Source: JBFMFH01 sp040752275 (GTDB lineage Bacteria; Acidobacteriota; Vicinamibacteria; Vicinamibacterales; JAKQTR01). Taken from it: DNA of 24,589 bases. The stretch is taken from positions 1-24,589 of the forward strand of contig JBFMFH010000012.1 of assembly GCA_040752275.1 (NCBI GenBank), given 5' to 3'. The position numbers were made by a program, and so were the translations under genes. The notes under the pieces are model-generated. The model was not told the DNA's origin. It was given only the letters and a program-made list of their open reading frames with translations, and did no database searches. The first letter of the stretch is position 1; each line of letters starts with the position of its first letter. Below, piece by piece: positions 8,796 through 15,971 of this stretch.

Positions 8796-8828
8796 ACGGT
8801 CCGCTCGGAAGTTGGCACGCCGGACCGT
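8796..8828. repeat. Perfect 8-bp inverted repeat upstream of the methyltransferase-like gene
   Basis: ACGGTCCG (8796-8803) and CGGACCGT (8821-8828) are exact reverse complements 17 bases apart, ending 22 bases before the ATG at 8851. Possible operator or 5' leader hairpin. The rest of the 217-bp divergent gap shows no clear promoter. Confidence 0.5.
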
Positions 8829-8850
8829 CTGGCGTCAGAATGGCTCGAAC

Positions 8851-9585
8851 ATGCAGCTGATTGACCAGTTCGTCCGCGACGGTGACCGTCTGTTCCGTTG
8901 GCGCAGCTACCTCCCGCTCGTGCTGGTGCCCGTGCTGCTGGGAGGCATGATGGCAGATACCCAGCCGTGTGCCTCGCGTGAGGGCGAACGGTTGTGGGAG
9001 GCCCTGGCGGCGGCGGTGGCGCTGGGCGGCCTGGCCCTCCGCATCTGGGCTGTCGGCACGGCCCCTGCCGGGACCTCCGAGCGCAGCACCGTCGATCCGC
9101 GCGCGTCGGAGCTGCGGACGACCGGCCTCTACTCGATCCTCCGGCACCCTTTGTATGTCGCGAACGGACTCATCGGACTCGGGCTCGCGCTCTTCACGGG
9201 CCTGTGGTACCTCGGCGTGATCACGCTGGCCACAACCCTGCTCTACTACGAGCGGATTGCCGCGAGAGAGGAGGCGTTCCTCGAGGAGCGGTTCGGCGAG
9301 GCCTTCGTGGAATGGGCCGGACGAGTGCCAGCCATGGTCCCGCTGTGGTCGGGCTACGTGCCGGGGCGCGCGCCGTTCTCGTGGGGGAGGGTCATCCAGG
9401 AACTCCACGGACTCTCCGTGATCGCGGCCGGCGTCTTCGTGCTCGACGTGGTTCAGGAATCGTGGCGCGCCGGTCGCTGGGCGTTCGACCCGCTCTGGGC
9501 GTGGTTCTTCGGCGTCGTGGCGGTGGCGTTCGCCGTGTTCGCCGTGACGAAGAAGACCGTGCGGCGACTCTCTCCTCGAATGTGA
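8851..9585 (+). CDS. Isoprenylcysteine carboxyl methyltransferase (ICMT/PEMT)-like membrane protein
   Basis: Integral membrane protein of 244 aa with about five hydrophobic segments (near 20-34, 50-70, 100-130 as a long pair, 178-196, 208-230). The signature GLYSILRHPLYVANGLIG (92-109), then EEAFLEERFG (140-149) and a proline-rich segment, is the catalytic SAM-binding pattern of ICMT/PEMT-type methyltransferases (RHPxY, then Glu-Glu). Bacterial members mostly have unknown methyl acceptors, possibly lipids or small isoprenoids. I chose the ATG at 8851 because the protein then begins MQLIDQFVRDGDRLF just before the first membrane segment. The frame is open upstream to 8590, but that runs into the divergent gene's leader. 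Function beyond fold is inferred. Confidence 0.8.
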   Translation: MQLIDQFVRDGDRLFRWRSYLPLVLVPVLLGGMMADTQPCASREGERLWEALAAAVALGGLALRIWAVGTAPAGTSERSTVDPRASELRTTGLYSILRHPLYVANGLIGLGLALFTGLWYLGVITLATTLLYYERIAAREEAFLEERFGEAFVEWAGRVPAMVPLWSGYVPGRAPFSWGRVIQELHGLSVIAAGVFVLDVVQESWRAGRWAFDPLWAWFFGVVAVAFAVFAVTKKTVRRLSPRM

Positions 9586-9593
9586 CGTTGTCG

Positions 9594-9628
9594 GCCCGGG
9601 GGTTGAGCCCGGTGCTGCATTGCGGGCT
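9594..9628. terminator. GC-rich repeat/stem between convergent genes, possible bidirectional terminator
   Basis: GCCCGGGGGTTGAGCCC (9594-9610) matches the REP-like unit at 4751 at 15 of 17 positions once one C is removed. AGCCCG (9606-9611) can also pair with CGGGCT (9623-9628). It lies in the 55-bp gap between convergent genes, where a terminator is expected, but there is no T-run. Confidence 0.35.
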
Positions 9629-9640
9629 GCCGTCCCTCGC

Positions 9641-10948
9641 CTACCGCTTGCGCAGCCTCTCCTTCCACCCATCCACGCTGTCGAGTGGCAGCGGCTCGGG
9701 CTCGACGCTGGCCTCGGTCACGAACTTCACGATCTGCATCACTTCATCTTCCGTCATGATGCGGTCGCGTTCCTTGGCCGCCCGAAAGATGGCCTCGACC
9801 AGCGGCTCCTCCGGCTCGATCCCGCGTTCGACGAGCCAGTGCACGACGTTGGACACGCCCGACATGAAACCGATCTCGATCCGCTGGGTCGTCCCCACCA
9901 TCTCGGCCGGGACACCCGAATAGACCCGGTTGGCGAGCCAGGCGTCGCCCTTCTTCTTGGCCTTGATGATGGCTGCGGCGTGGACGCCCGTGGCCGTGCG
10001 GAACGCATCCTCGCCGAAGACCGGATAGTTGCCCGGGATGGGCACGCCTGTCGCATCACTGGCCGACTCGACGTAGCGGCGGAGCGACGATAGGTCGCTG
10101 TCGATGTAGTTCATCAGGCGCAGGTTCACCAGCAACTGGTCCATGGAGCAGTTGCCGACGCGCTCACCCACGCCGAGTGCCGTCGCATGGACGCGGTCCA
10201 CGCCGGAGGTCATGGCCGTGATGGTGTTGATGACCGCAAGGCCCCGATCGTTGTGGCCGTGCCAGTCGATCTTGATGTCCTCGCCGGTCTCCTGGATGAG
10301 CTGGCGGATGTACGGCACGAGGTTGCGCACGCCCCGGGGAGAGATGTGGCCGACCGTGTCCGTAATGCAGACGCGGCCGGCGCCCGCCTCGATGGCCGTC
10401 TTGTAGAGCCGGCGGATGGTATCCGGGGTCGCCCGGGTGGTGTCCTCGGTGACGTACATCACCGGCAGTCCGTGCTTGATCGCCAGTGACACCGCCTCCT
10501 CGGTCAGCGCCAGCATCTGATCGAGCGACCAGTCCTCGGCGAGCTGACGGATGGGTGAACTGCCGATGAAGGTGGCCGCCTCGATGGGCATGCCGACCTT
10601 GTCGCAGATCTGGATGAGGGCGGTGACGTCGCTGGCCGTGGTGCGGACGGCGCAATTGGGGGAGATGGCCAGGCGCGATCGCTTAATCTCCTCGCAGAGC
10701 GCGACGATGTCCGCCCGTGCCCGGGGCCCGGCACCGGGCAGCCCCAGGTCGACGCTCTGGATGCCCAGTTCGGCCATCAGGTGCAGGAGTTCGATCTTCT
10801 TGCCGATGGACGGGTCCCGGACGGACGGCGACTGGAGGCCGTCGCGCAGCGTCTCGTCGTCGAACTCGATGGGCTCGGCGCGGTGGGGGTAGCCCGTTCC
10901 GGCGACGTTCCAGTCGTAGATCAGGTTGTTGGTGCCGCGCTCAGCCAT
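9641..10948 (-). CDS. DRE-TIM metallolyase: isopropylmalate/homocitrate synthase-like (HMGL domain)
   Basis: Cytosolic TIM-barrel enzyme, 435 aa, expected to catalyse a Claisen-type condensation of an acyl-CoA with a 2-oxo acid, or the reverse lyase reaction. The divalent-metal motif is FDDETLRDGLQSPSV, with the reactive RD at Arg35-Asp36. The metal-binding HGHND (His230, His232) and the signature GVGERVGN (259-266) of isopropylmalate/homocitrate synthases are intact. The C-terminal LeuA allosteric domain is absent; only about 150 residues of helical subdomain follow the barrel. The motif reads RDGLQ, as in HMG-CoA lyase, rather than the RDGEQ common in LeuA. Candidate activities include homocitrate, citramalate, Re-citrate synthase or a lyase, and the sequence does not decide among them. 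Divergent from the benzoyl-CoA operon across a 341-bp region. Confidence 0.85.
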   Translation of the reverse strand: MAERGTNNLIYDWNVAGTGYPHRAEPIEFDDETLRDGLQSPSVRDPSIGKKIELLHLMAELGIQSVDLGLPGAGPRARADIVALCEEIKRSRLAISPNCAVRTTASDVTALIQICDKVGMPIEAATFIGSSPIRQLAEDWSLDQMLALTEEAVSLAIKHGLPVMYVTEDTTRATPDTIRRLYKTAIEAGAGRVCITDTVGHISPRGVRNLVPYIRQLIQETGEDIKIDWHGHNDRGLAVINTITAMTSGVDRVHATALGVGERVGNCSMDQLLVNLRLMNYIDSDLSSLRRYVESASDATGVPIPGNYPVFGEDAFRTATGVHAAAIIKAKKKGDAWLANRVYSGVPAEMVGTTQRIEIGFMSGVSNVVHWLVERGIEPEEPLVEAIFRAAKERDRIMTEDEVMQIVKFVTEASVEPEPLPLDSVDGWKERLRKR

Positions 10949-11289
10949 ACCACGCCCTCGCCACGACTGCAGGACGGCACCCCCCGATCCGCCGTTGGGG
11001 CGGTCACCGCCGCTGCTGAGCGGTACCCGAACGTGCGGTTGACGAGTTCCATGGGAATTCTCTCACGTCGGGGCCGGAAGCGCCAGCACCGGCAGGTTGT
11101 CGCGGGCTGTGGCGGCACTCCGTCGTGTTGGTGCGCGCCCCGGAACAACGATCGAGCGGGGCGGCGTGGCAACCGTGGCATCGTGGCACTTCGTCCTTGA
11201 CGGGACGCGGGGAGAGGCGTATATAGGCATATCGGTTCCGATTTGCCGATTTCCAATCACCCGCCCCCGCGCCGGGAGGCCTACCGATC
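10949..11289. promoter_or_regulatory. Divergent control region between the DRE-TIM gene and the benzoyl-CoA operon
   Basis: 341 bp with no convincing gene. From left: a perfect palindrome GGCGGT-C-ACCGCC (10998-11010); an imperfect palindrome GAGTTCC-ATG-GGAATTC (11044-11060, 6 of 7 pairs); three direct repeats of CGTGGCA (11165-11171, 11174-11180, 11182-11188) just upstream of the had promoter; and an inverted repeat TCGG-TT-CCGA (11232-11241) at the expected transcription start. These are candidate binding sites for the operon's own Rrf2 regulator or another factor. No clear leftward promoter was found. Confidence 0.55.
11197..11225 (+). promoter_or_regulatory. Sigma-70-like promoter of the benzoyl-CoA operon
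   Basis: TTGACG (11197-11202), a 17-base spacer, then TATATA (11220-11225), in otherwise very GC-rich DNA. Transcription would start near 11232, giving a leader of about 58 bases with GGGAGG (11274-11279) 10 bases before the had ATG. The predicted start falls on a TCGG-TT-CCGA inverted repeat, a natural place for a repressor. Confidence 0.7.
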
Positions 11290-12369
11290 ATGAACGTCTC
11301 TTCCTGGGTAGTGCGAGAACCCGCCGCGCCGATGGCCTGGGTCGCGCGGGATGAGCAGCCGGCACCAGGCGAGGTCATCGTCGAGGTGGCCGGCTGTGGC
11401 GTGTGCCACACGGACCTCGGGTTCTTCTATGACGGCGTGCCGACGCGGCACGGGTTTCCTCTCACACTCGGCCATGAGATCAGCGGCCGCGTTGTGGAGA
11501 CGGGTGATGGCGCCGGGGCCTGGACGGGCCGTGCCATTGTCGTGCCTGCCGTGCTGCCGTGCGGCGAGTGTCCGGCCTGCCGCGCCGGACGAGGTCAAGT
11601 CTGCCCCACACAGGTGTTCCCGGGCAGCGACGTCGACGGCGGGTTCGGCACGCACGTCCGCGTCCCGGCTCGCGGCCTCTGCCCGGTACCCGATCTCGAC
11701 GATGCGTCGGTGAACCCCAAGGGCCTCGATCTCGCGTCGCTCTCGGTGATCGCCGACGCCGTTTCCACGCCGTACCAGGCGATCGTGCGGAGCGGCCTCG
11801 GCCGTGGGGATCTGGCCATCTTCGTGGGCATCGGTGGGCTCGGCGGGTTCGGCGTACAGATTGCCGCCGCCCTTGGAGCCTCGGTCGTCGCGATCGATAT
11901 CACGCAGGAGCGGCTGGACCAGATCGGACCCTACGGCGCCGGGCTCACGCTCGATGCGGGCAGTCTCGATTTCAAGCAGCTTCGGCGCAAGGTCCGCGAG
12001 TTCGCCGGGAGCCGGGACGTGCCGACCTGGCGCACGGCCATCTTCGAGACCTCCGGTACCCCGGCCGGTCAGGCCACGGCCTTCGGGCTCCTCGGTCACG
12101 GCAGCCACCTCTCGGTCGTCGGGTACACGCCGAAGGCCGTCGAGCTCCGGTTCTCGAACCTGATGGCCTTCGACGCGACGGCACAGGGCAACTGGGGCTG
12201 CCTCCCTGAACATTACCCGGCGATCCTCGCCATGGTGCTCGCCGGCCAGATCGCCCTCGAGCCTTTCATCGAGCGCCGGCCGCTCGCCGCCATCAATGAG
12301 GTGTTCGAGGAAATCCACGCCGGCCGCGCCGCGCGGCGGCTCATTCTCATTCCGGAGCGCCGATCATGA
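11290..12369 (+). CDS. had: 6-hydroxycyclohex-1-ene-1-carbonyl-CoA dehydrogenase
   Basis: Zinc-dependent medium-chain dehydrogenase of 359 aa. It oxidises 6-hydroxycyclohex-1-ene-1-carbonyl-CoA to the 6-oxo compound with NAD+, the third step of Thauera-type benzoyl-CoA degradation. Catalytic zinc ligands fall in GCGVCHTDLG (Cys39) and LGHEISG (His62). Structural zinc cysteines are Cys91, 94, 97 and 105 in CGECPACRAGRGQVC. The Rossmann motif is GIGGLGGFG (180-188). The segment TDLGFFYDGVPTRHGFPLTL is close to the Had family and distinguishes it from ordinary alcohol dehydrogenases. First gene of the operon, behind a strong promoter and GGGAGG. It overlaps oah by 4 bases (ATGA). Assignment rests on sequence plus the neighbouring oah, dch and bcr genes. 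Confidence 0.92.
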   Translation: MNVSSWVVREPAAPMAWVARDEQPAPGEVIVEVAGCGVCHTDLGFFYDGVPTRHGFPLTLGHEISGRVVETGDGAGAWTGRAIVVPAVLPCGECPACRAGRGQVCPTQVFPGSDVDGGFGTHVRVPARGLCPVPDLDDASVNPKGLDLASLSVIADAVSTPYQAIVRSGLGRGDLAIFVGIGGLGGFGVQIAAALGASVVAIDITQERLDQIGPYGAGLTLDAGSLDFKQLRRKVREFAGSRDVPTWRTAIFETSGTPAGQATAFGLLGHGSHLSVVGYTPKAVELRFSNLMAFDATAQGNWGCLPEHYPAILAMVLAGQIALEPFIERRPLAAINEVFEEIHAGRAARRLILIPERRS

Positions 12370-13460
12370 CCTTCAAGAACCACGACCTGGCCCCCTCTGC
12401 TGACCATGCCGGCATCGGCTACGAGGAGATCCCGCTTCGCGACCTTTCGGGCACGGAGGTGCCGGGCCTCCACATCGTCCGCATCACCCTCGACAACCAG
12501 TCGCAGCTCAACTCCTACACCACCGAGATGGTCAAGGGCGTGATTCTCGGCATGCGTCGGGCGTCACACGATCGCGGGGCCGTCGCCGTCGTCTTCACCG
12601 GCGCAGGCAGCCGGGCGTTCTGCACTGGAGGCAACACGCAGGAGTACGCCGAGTACTACGCGGGCAGGCCTGAGGAGTACAAGCAGTACATGCGGCTCTT
12701 CAACGACATGGTGAGTGCCATCCTGATGTGCGACAAGCCCGTCATCTGCCGGGTCAACGGGATGCGCATCGCGGGCGGGCAGGAGATCGGCATGGCGTGC
12801 GACTACTCCGTCGCACAGGACCTCGCGCTCTTCGGCCAGGCGGGCCCGCGGCACGGTTCGGCGCCTGACGGCGGCAGCACGGACTTCCTGCCGCTGTTCG
12901 TCGGCATCGAGGCAGCCATGGAGAGCTGCACCCTCTGCGAGCACTGGAGCGCACACAAGGCCATGCGTCTGGGCCTGCTGACCGGCCTCGTGCCCGCGCT
13001 GAGGATCGACGGCGCGTTCGTGTCGAACCCGATGGCCGTCACCGACCGCTGGGTGGAGGGCGGCCGGATCGTCTTCGGCGATTTCAAGCAAGGGGCCGAG
13101 CGCGACGAGGCGAAGAAGCTCCTCGCGCGCGGCGAGGTGGATCTGTCCCAACTGGATCGGGTGGTCGACGAGCTGGTCTACAAGCTCGCCAACACATTCC
13201 CCGGGTGCCTCTCGAAGACCCTCGAGAGCGTGCGGAAGCACAAGCTCGAGCACTGGGACCGCAACAAGGAATCGAACCGGTCGTGGCTGGGCCTGAACAT
13301 GATGACCGAGGCGCGTGCCGGGTTCCGGGCGTTCAACGAGGGGTCAAAGACCTGCCGCGAGGCGGACCTGCTGCTCCTGCGGCGGCGACTGGCCGAGGGT
13401 GCGGTGTGGGGAGAGGATCTGGTCGACGAGGTTCTCGCCCGCGCGCATGGGAAGACGTGA
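12366..13460 (+). CDS. oah: 6-oxocyclohex-1-ene-1-carbonyl-CoA hydrolase (ring-cleaving)
   Basis: Crotonase-fold enzyme of 364 aa that adds water and hydrolytically opens the alicyclic ring to give 3-hydroxypimelyl-CoA. It is longer than a typical crotonase (about 260 aa), as expected for Oah. Characteristic stretches are FCTGGNTQEYAEYYAGRPEE, MCDKPVICRVNGMRIAGGQE (oxyanion-hole glycine near 138) and the extended C-terminal part with EHWDRNKESNRSWLGLNMM. Position 87-88 (Thr-Gly) supplies the other oxyanion backbone NH. The start ATG overlaps the had stop (ATGA), with GGAG 8 bases upstream. The next gene starts within a few bases of the stop. Very confident from family similarity and operon context. 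Confidence 0.94.
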   Translation: MTFKNHDLAPSADHAGIGYEEIPLRDLSGTEVPGLHIVRITLDNQSQLNSYTTEMVKGVILGMRRASHDRGAVAVVFTGAGSRAFCTGGNTQEYAEYYAGRPEEYKQYMRLFNDMVSAILMCDKPVICRVNGMRIAGGQEIGMACDYSVAQDLALFGQAGPRHGSAPDGGSTDFLPLFVGIEAAMESCTLCEHWSAHKAMRLGLLTGLVPALRIDGAFVSNPMAVTDRWVEGGRIVFGDFKQGAERDEAKKLLARGEVDLSQLDRVVDELVYKLANTFPGCLSKTLESVRKHKLEHWDRNKESNRSWLGLNMMTEARAGFRAFNEGSKTCREADLLLLRRRLAEGAVWGEDLVDEVLARAHGKT

Positions 13461-13462
13461 GG

Positions 13463-14029
13463 ATGGCGGCGAACCACGCGCCGGGTCGGGCGAGCGCACC
13501 GGTGCGCCCGCCCCGCCGGCCGGATCCGGGATCCAGGATTCGGGATTCGGGAGCCGGGAAGAGCCGGAGCGTGCGCGCCCTCCGGCGGTCGGACCTTGCA
13601 GATGTGGCCCGGATCGACGCGTTTCACACGGGCGAGCGGAAGGAGGCCCACTGGAAACGGGTGTGTCGGGAGCTTCTCGACACGCGCGCCAAGCGCCGAA
13701 TCGGGCTGGCGTACGAAGCTCCCGATCGGCGCCTGCTCGGATACCTGCTCGGAGAGGTGCGTGCATTCGAATTCGGGTCGGAGCCGTGCGGCTGGGTCCT
13801 GGCCATCGGCATCGATCCAAAGGCGCTGCACCTGGGCGTGGGATCGGCCCTGCTGGCGGAAGCCTGCGCGCAATTCCGCCGGGCGGGCGCGCCCCGGGTC
13901 CGGACGATGGTCAGGCGAAACGACGTGCCGCTGCTGGCCTTCTTCCGATCCAACGGCTTTACCGGTGGTCCGTACGTGCAGCTGGAGCTGAATGTCAACA
14001 GCGACAGGTCAAGCGAGGAGGTGCGATGA
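13463..14029 (+). CDS. GNAT-family N-acetyltransferase (operon-internal, GNAT1)
   Basis: 188 aa from ATG 13463, two bases after the oah stop. GTG 13457 (GTGA overlap with the oah stop, the style of this operon) and GTG 13571 (which begins directly at the domain, VRALRRSDL) are alternatives. Residues about 37-176 form a GNAT domain: RALRRSDLADVARIDAF, GYLLGEVRAFEFG, AIGIDPKALHLGVGSALL (acetyl-CoA pyrophosphate loop, with the usual Gln/Arg replaced) and LLAFFRSNGF. It is clearly related to the second GNAT at 20211-20678. Residues 20-33 are encoded exactly by six heptamer units (array D), so the N-terminal extension is probably not part of the fold. Possible roles: acetylating a CoA ligase lysine, or a small molecule that signals to the Rrf2 regulator. 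Neither is shown. Confidence 0.8.
   Translation: MAANHAPGRASAPVRPPRRPDPGSRIRDSGAGKSRSVRALRRSDLADVARIDAFHTGERKEAHWKRVCRELLDTRAKRRIGLAYEAPDRRLLGYLLGEVRAFEFGSEPCGWVLAIGIDPKALHLGVGSALLAEACAQFRRAGAPRVRTMVRRNDVPLLAFFRSNGFTGGPYVQLELNVNSDRSSEEVR
13520..13561. repeat. Heptanucleotide tandem array D (unit CGGGATT, six copies) inside the GNAT1 5' end
   Basis: Units are CCGGATC, CGGGATC, CAGGATT, CGGGATT, CGGGAGC, CGGGAAG. The 42 bases are a multiple of three and coincide exactly with codons 20-33 of the ATG-13463 frame, so the frame stays open through them. Same unit family as array B. Confidence 0.8.
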
Positions 14030-14799
14030 CGACCAGCCGCCTGTCAGTGGACACTCTCGACGACGGTGCAATCCAGCGGGTGTCGCTCGGGGGATCGAAA
14101 GGCAACGTCCTCGACACGCCGCTCATCGAGGAACTCACCGGCGTCTTCAACGCCGCCGCCGCGGCTCGGGACCTCAAGGCGATCGTGCTGGAGGGGCAGG
14201 GCGCGCACTTCTCGTTCGGCGCCAGCGTGCGCGAGCATCTGCCGGAACTGGTCGGTACGATGCTGCCGCGCTTCCACGTTCTCATGCGGGCGCTCGTCGA
14301 CTCGGCCACCATCGTCCTGGCTGCCGTGCGCGGGCAGTGCCTCGGGGGAGGCCTGGAGCTGGTGACGCTGTGTCACCGCGTGTTCGCTGCGCCGCAGGCC
14401 ATGTTCGGCCAGCCGGAGATCGTGCTCGGCGTGTTCGCCCCGGTGGCGTCCGTCGCGCTCGCCGGGCGCGTCGGCCGGCGTGATGCAGAGGATCTCTGCC
14501 TGTCCGGCCGGTCGGTCTCGGCTGCCGAGGCGGCCGCGATGGGGCTGGTCGATGAGGTGGCCGACGGCGATCCGGCCGAGGCGGCGCTGGCGTACGCCCG
14601 GCAGCATCTGCTGCCAAAGTCCGCGTCGAGCTTGCGCTTCGCCATCCGGGCCGTCCGCGCCGATCTGCGAGCCCGTCTCGCAACGGAACTGCCCGTGCTC
14701 GAGCAGCTCTATCTCGAGGAGTTGATGGCGACCACCGATGCGACCGAAGGGCTGACGGCATTCATGGAGAAGCGCCGCCCGAACTGGACGAACACGTGA
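14026..14799 (+). CDS. dch: Cyclohexa-1,5-diene-1-carbonyl-CoA hydratase
   Basis: Crotonase-family hydratase of 257 aa, the usual Dch size. It adds water to cyclohexa-1,5-diene-1-carbonyl-CoA, the product of benzoyl-CoA reductase, giving 6-hydroxycyclohex-1-ene-1-carbonyl-CoA for Had. The oxyanion-hole segments are FSFGASVREH (Ala66 region) and GQCLGGGLELVTLCH (Gly108). The segments GSKGNVLDTPLIEEL and FSFGASVREHLPE resemble Dch rather than enoyl-CoA hydratase, and there is no Glu at the two classic crotonase acid/base positions that I can identify. The ATG overlaps the GNAT1 stop (ATGA) with GAGGAGG just upstream. Its GTGA end overlaps bcrC. The frame is open further upstream inside oah/GNAT1, but that is another frame's shadow. 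Confidence 0.9.
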   Translation: MTTSRLSVDTLDDGAIQRVSLGGSKGNVLDTPLIEELTGVFNAAAAARDLKAIVLEGQGAHFSFGASVREHLPELVGTMLPRFHVLMRALVDSATIVLAAVRGQCLGGGLELVTLCHRVFAAPQAMFGQPEIVLGVFAPVASVALAGRVGRRDAEDLCLSGRSVSAAEAAAMGLVDEVADGDPAEAALAYARQHLLPKSASSLRFAIRAVRADLRARLATELPVLEQLYLEELMATTDATEGLTAFMEKRRPNWTNT

Positions 14800-15971
14800 G
14801 CACCACGGAGCGACTCGGCAGACTCGTCGGTCGTGCGGATGCGCTCTACCGAGACTACCGTCTGACGGCCGTCCGCGAGTGGAAGGCACGCACCGGGGGA
14901 CTCGCCATCGGCTACCTGCCCATCTACGTTCCGCGGGAGCTGCTGCACGCCCAGGGCGTGCTGCCGGTGGGGCTGATGGGCGGGCGCGACGACCTCGAGA
15001 TCATCAAGGGCGACGCCTACTACCAGTCCTGCATCTGCCACATCCCCCGCAGCACGATCGAGCTCGGCCTCAATTCGAGCTACGACTGCCTCGACGGCAT
15101 GCTCTTCCCGGCCATCTGCGACGTGATTCGGAACCTGTCGGGCATGTGGCAGATGCTGTTCCCGGGCGCGCTGGTGCGCTACCTGGACCTCCCGCAGAAC
15201 TTCGAGCGCGAGCTCGGCGGCGGCTTCTACGGCCACGAACTGCGGGAGCTGTCCGCCGAACTCGTCTCGCGCGGTGCGGCACGGTACGACCCCGGCGCCC
15301 TGCGCCGATCCATCGCGCTCTACAACGAGGACCGGCGGCTGGTGCGCGAGCTGTACGCGCTTCGCCGCGCGGAACCCTGGAAGGTGGCCACGCACGAGCT
15401 CTATCTCGTCCTTCGGGCGGCGCTCGTGCTGCCCGTCGAAGAGTCGACGGCGATGTTCACGGAATACCTGGACCTCGTGCAGCGGGACCAGTCGCGCACG
15501 CCCCTCGACCAGGCGCGCGTCCTCATCACGGGCTCGTTCTGCGAGCAGCCGCCCATCGGTCTCGTCAAAACCCTCGAACGCGCCGGCTGCTACATCGTCG
15601 ACGACGACTTCGTGCAGGTGCACCGATTCCTCCAGTCGGACGTGCCACTCGAGGGTGATCCACTCGAGAACCTGATCTGCGCGTTTCTGACCGACGCGGT
15701 GGCCAGCCCGACCCGCTACATTGACAACGCGGTCAAGGGCGACGCGCTCGTCCGCCGGGTCGAGGACAGCGGAGCCGAAGGCGTGCTCTTCTGTGCCCCG
15801 AGCTTCTGCGACCCCGCCCTGCTCGACCAGCCCATGGCGACCCGGGCGATCGAGCGCCGGGGCATTCCCTGGACGGCGTTCAAGTACGCCGAGAACACGG
15901 GTCAGTTCCAGGTGATCCGCGAGCAGGCAGGCACGTTCGCCGATTCCATCAAGCTCTGGAGTGGGGCATGA
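14796..15971 (+). CDS. bcrC: Benzoyl-CoA reductase (class I), subunit C
   Basis: One of two subunits forming the substrate-reducing module of ATP-dependent benzoyl-CoA reductase, homologous to the 2-hydroxyacyl-CoA dehydratase D-component. 391 aa; Thauera-type BcrC is about this size. The start is GTG within GTGA, overlapping the dch stop. Cysteines likely to ligate the [4Fe-4S] cluster include Cys79 and Cys81 in YYQSCICHIPRSTIEL, Cys98 and Cys108. Further cysteines occur at 249 (ITGSFCEQPP) and at 333 and 338 (CAPSFCDPALLDQP), the conserved C-terminal block of the family. With BcrB it binds benzoyl-CoA and passes single electrons to the ring. It overlaps bcrB by ATGA. The gene order C-B-A-D and subunit lengths support the Thauera-type assignment. 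Confidence 0.92.
   Translation: MSTTERLGRLVGRADALYRDYRLTAVREWKARTGGLAIGYLPIYVPRELLHAQGVLPVGLMGGRDDLEIIKGDAYYQSCICHIPRSTIELGLNSSYDCLDGMLFPAICDVIRNLSGMWQMLFPGALVRYLDLPQNFERELGGGFYGHELRELSAELVSRGAARYDPGALRRSIALYNEDRRLVRELYALRRAEPWKVATHELYLVLRAALVLPVEESTAMFTEYLDLVQRDQSRTPLDQARVLITGSFCEQPPIGLVKTLERAGCYIVDDDFVQVHRFLQSDVPLEGDPLENLICAFLTDAVASPTRYIDNAVKGDALVRRVEDSGAEGVLFCAPSFCDPALLDQPMATRAIERRGIPWTAFKYAENTGQFQVIREQAGTFADSIKLWSGA

Noticed and set aside
11281..12318. A 345-codon open frame opposite had
   Set aside because: No family resemblance, and had on the other strand has all zinc and cofactor motifs.
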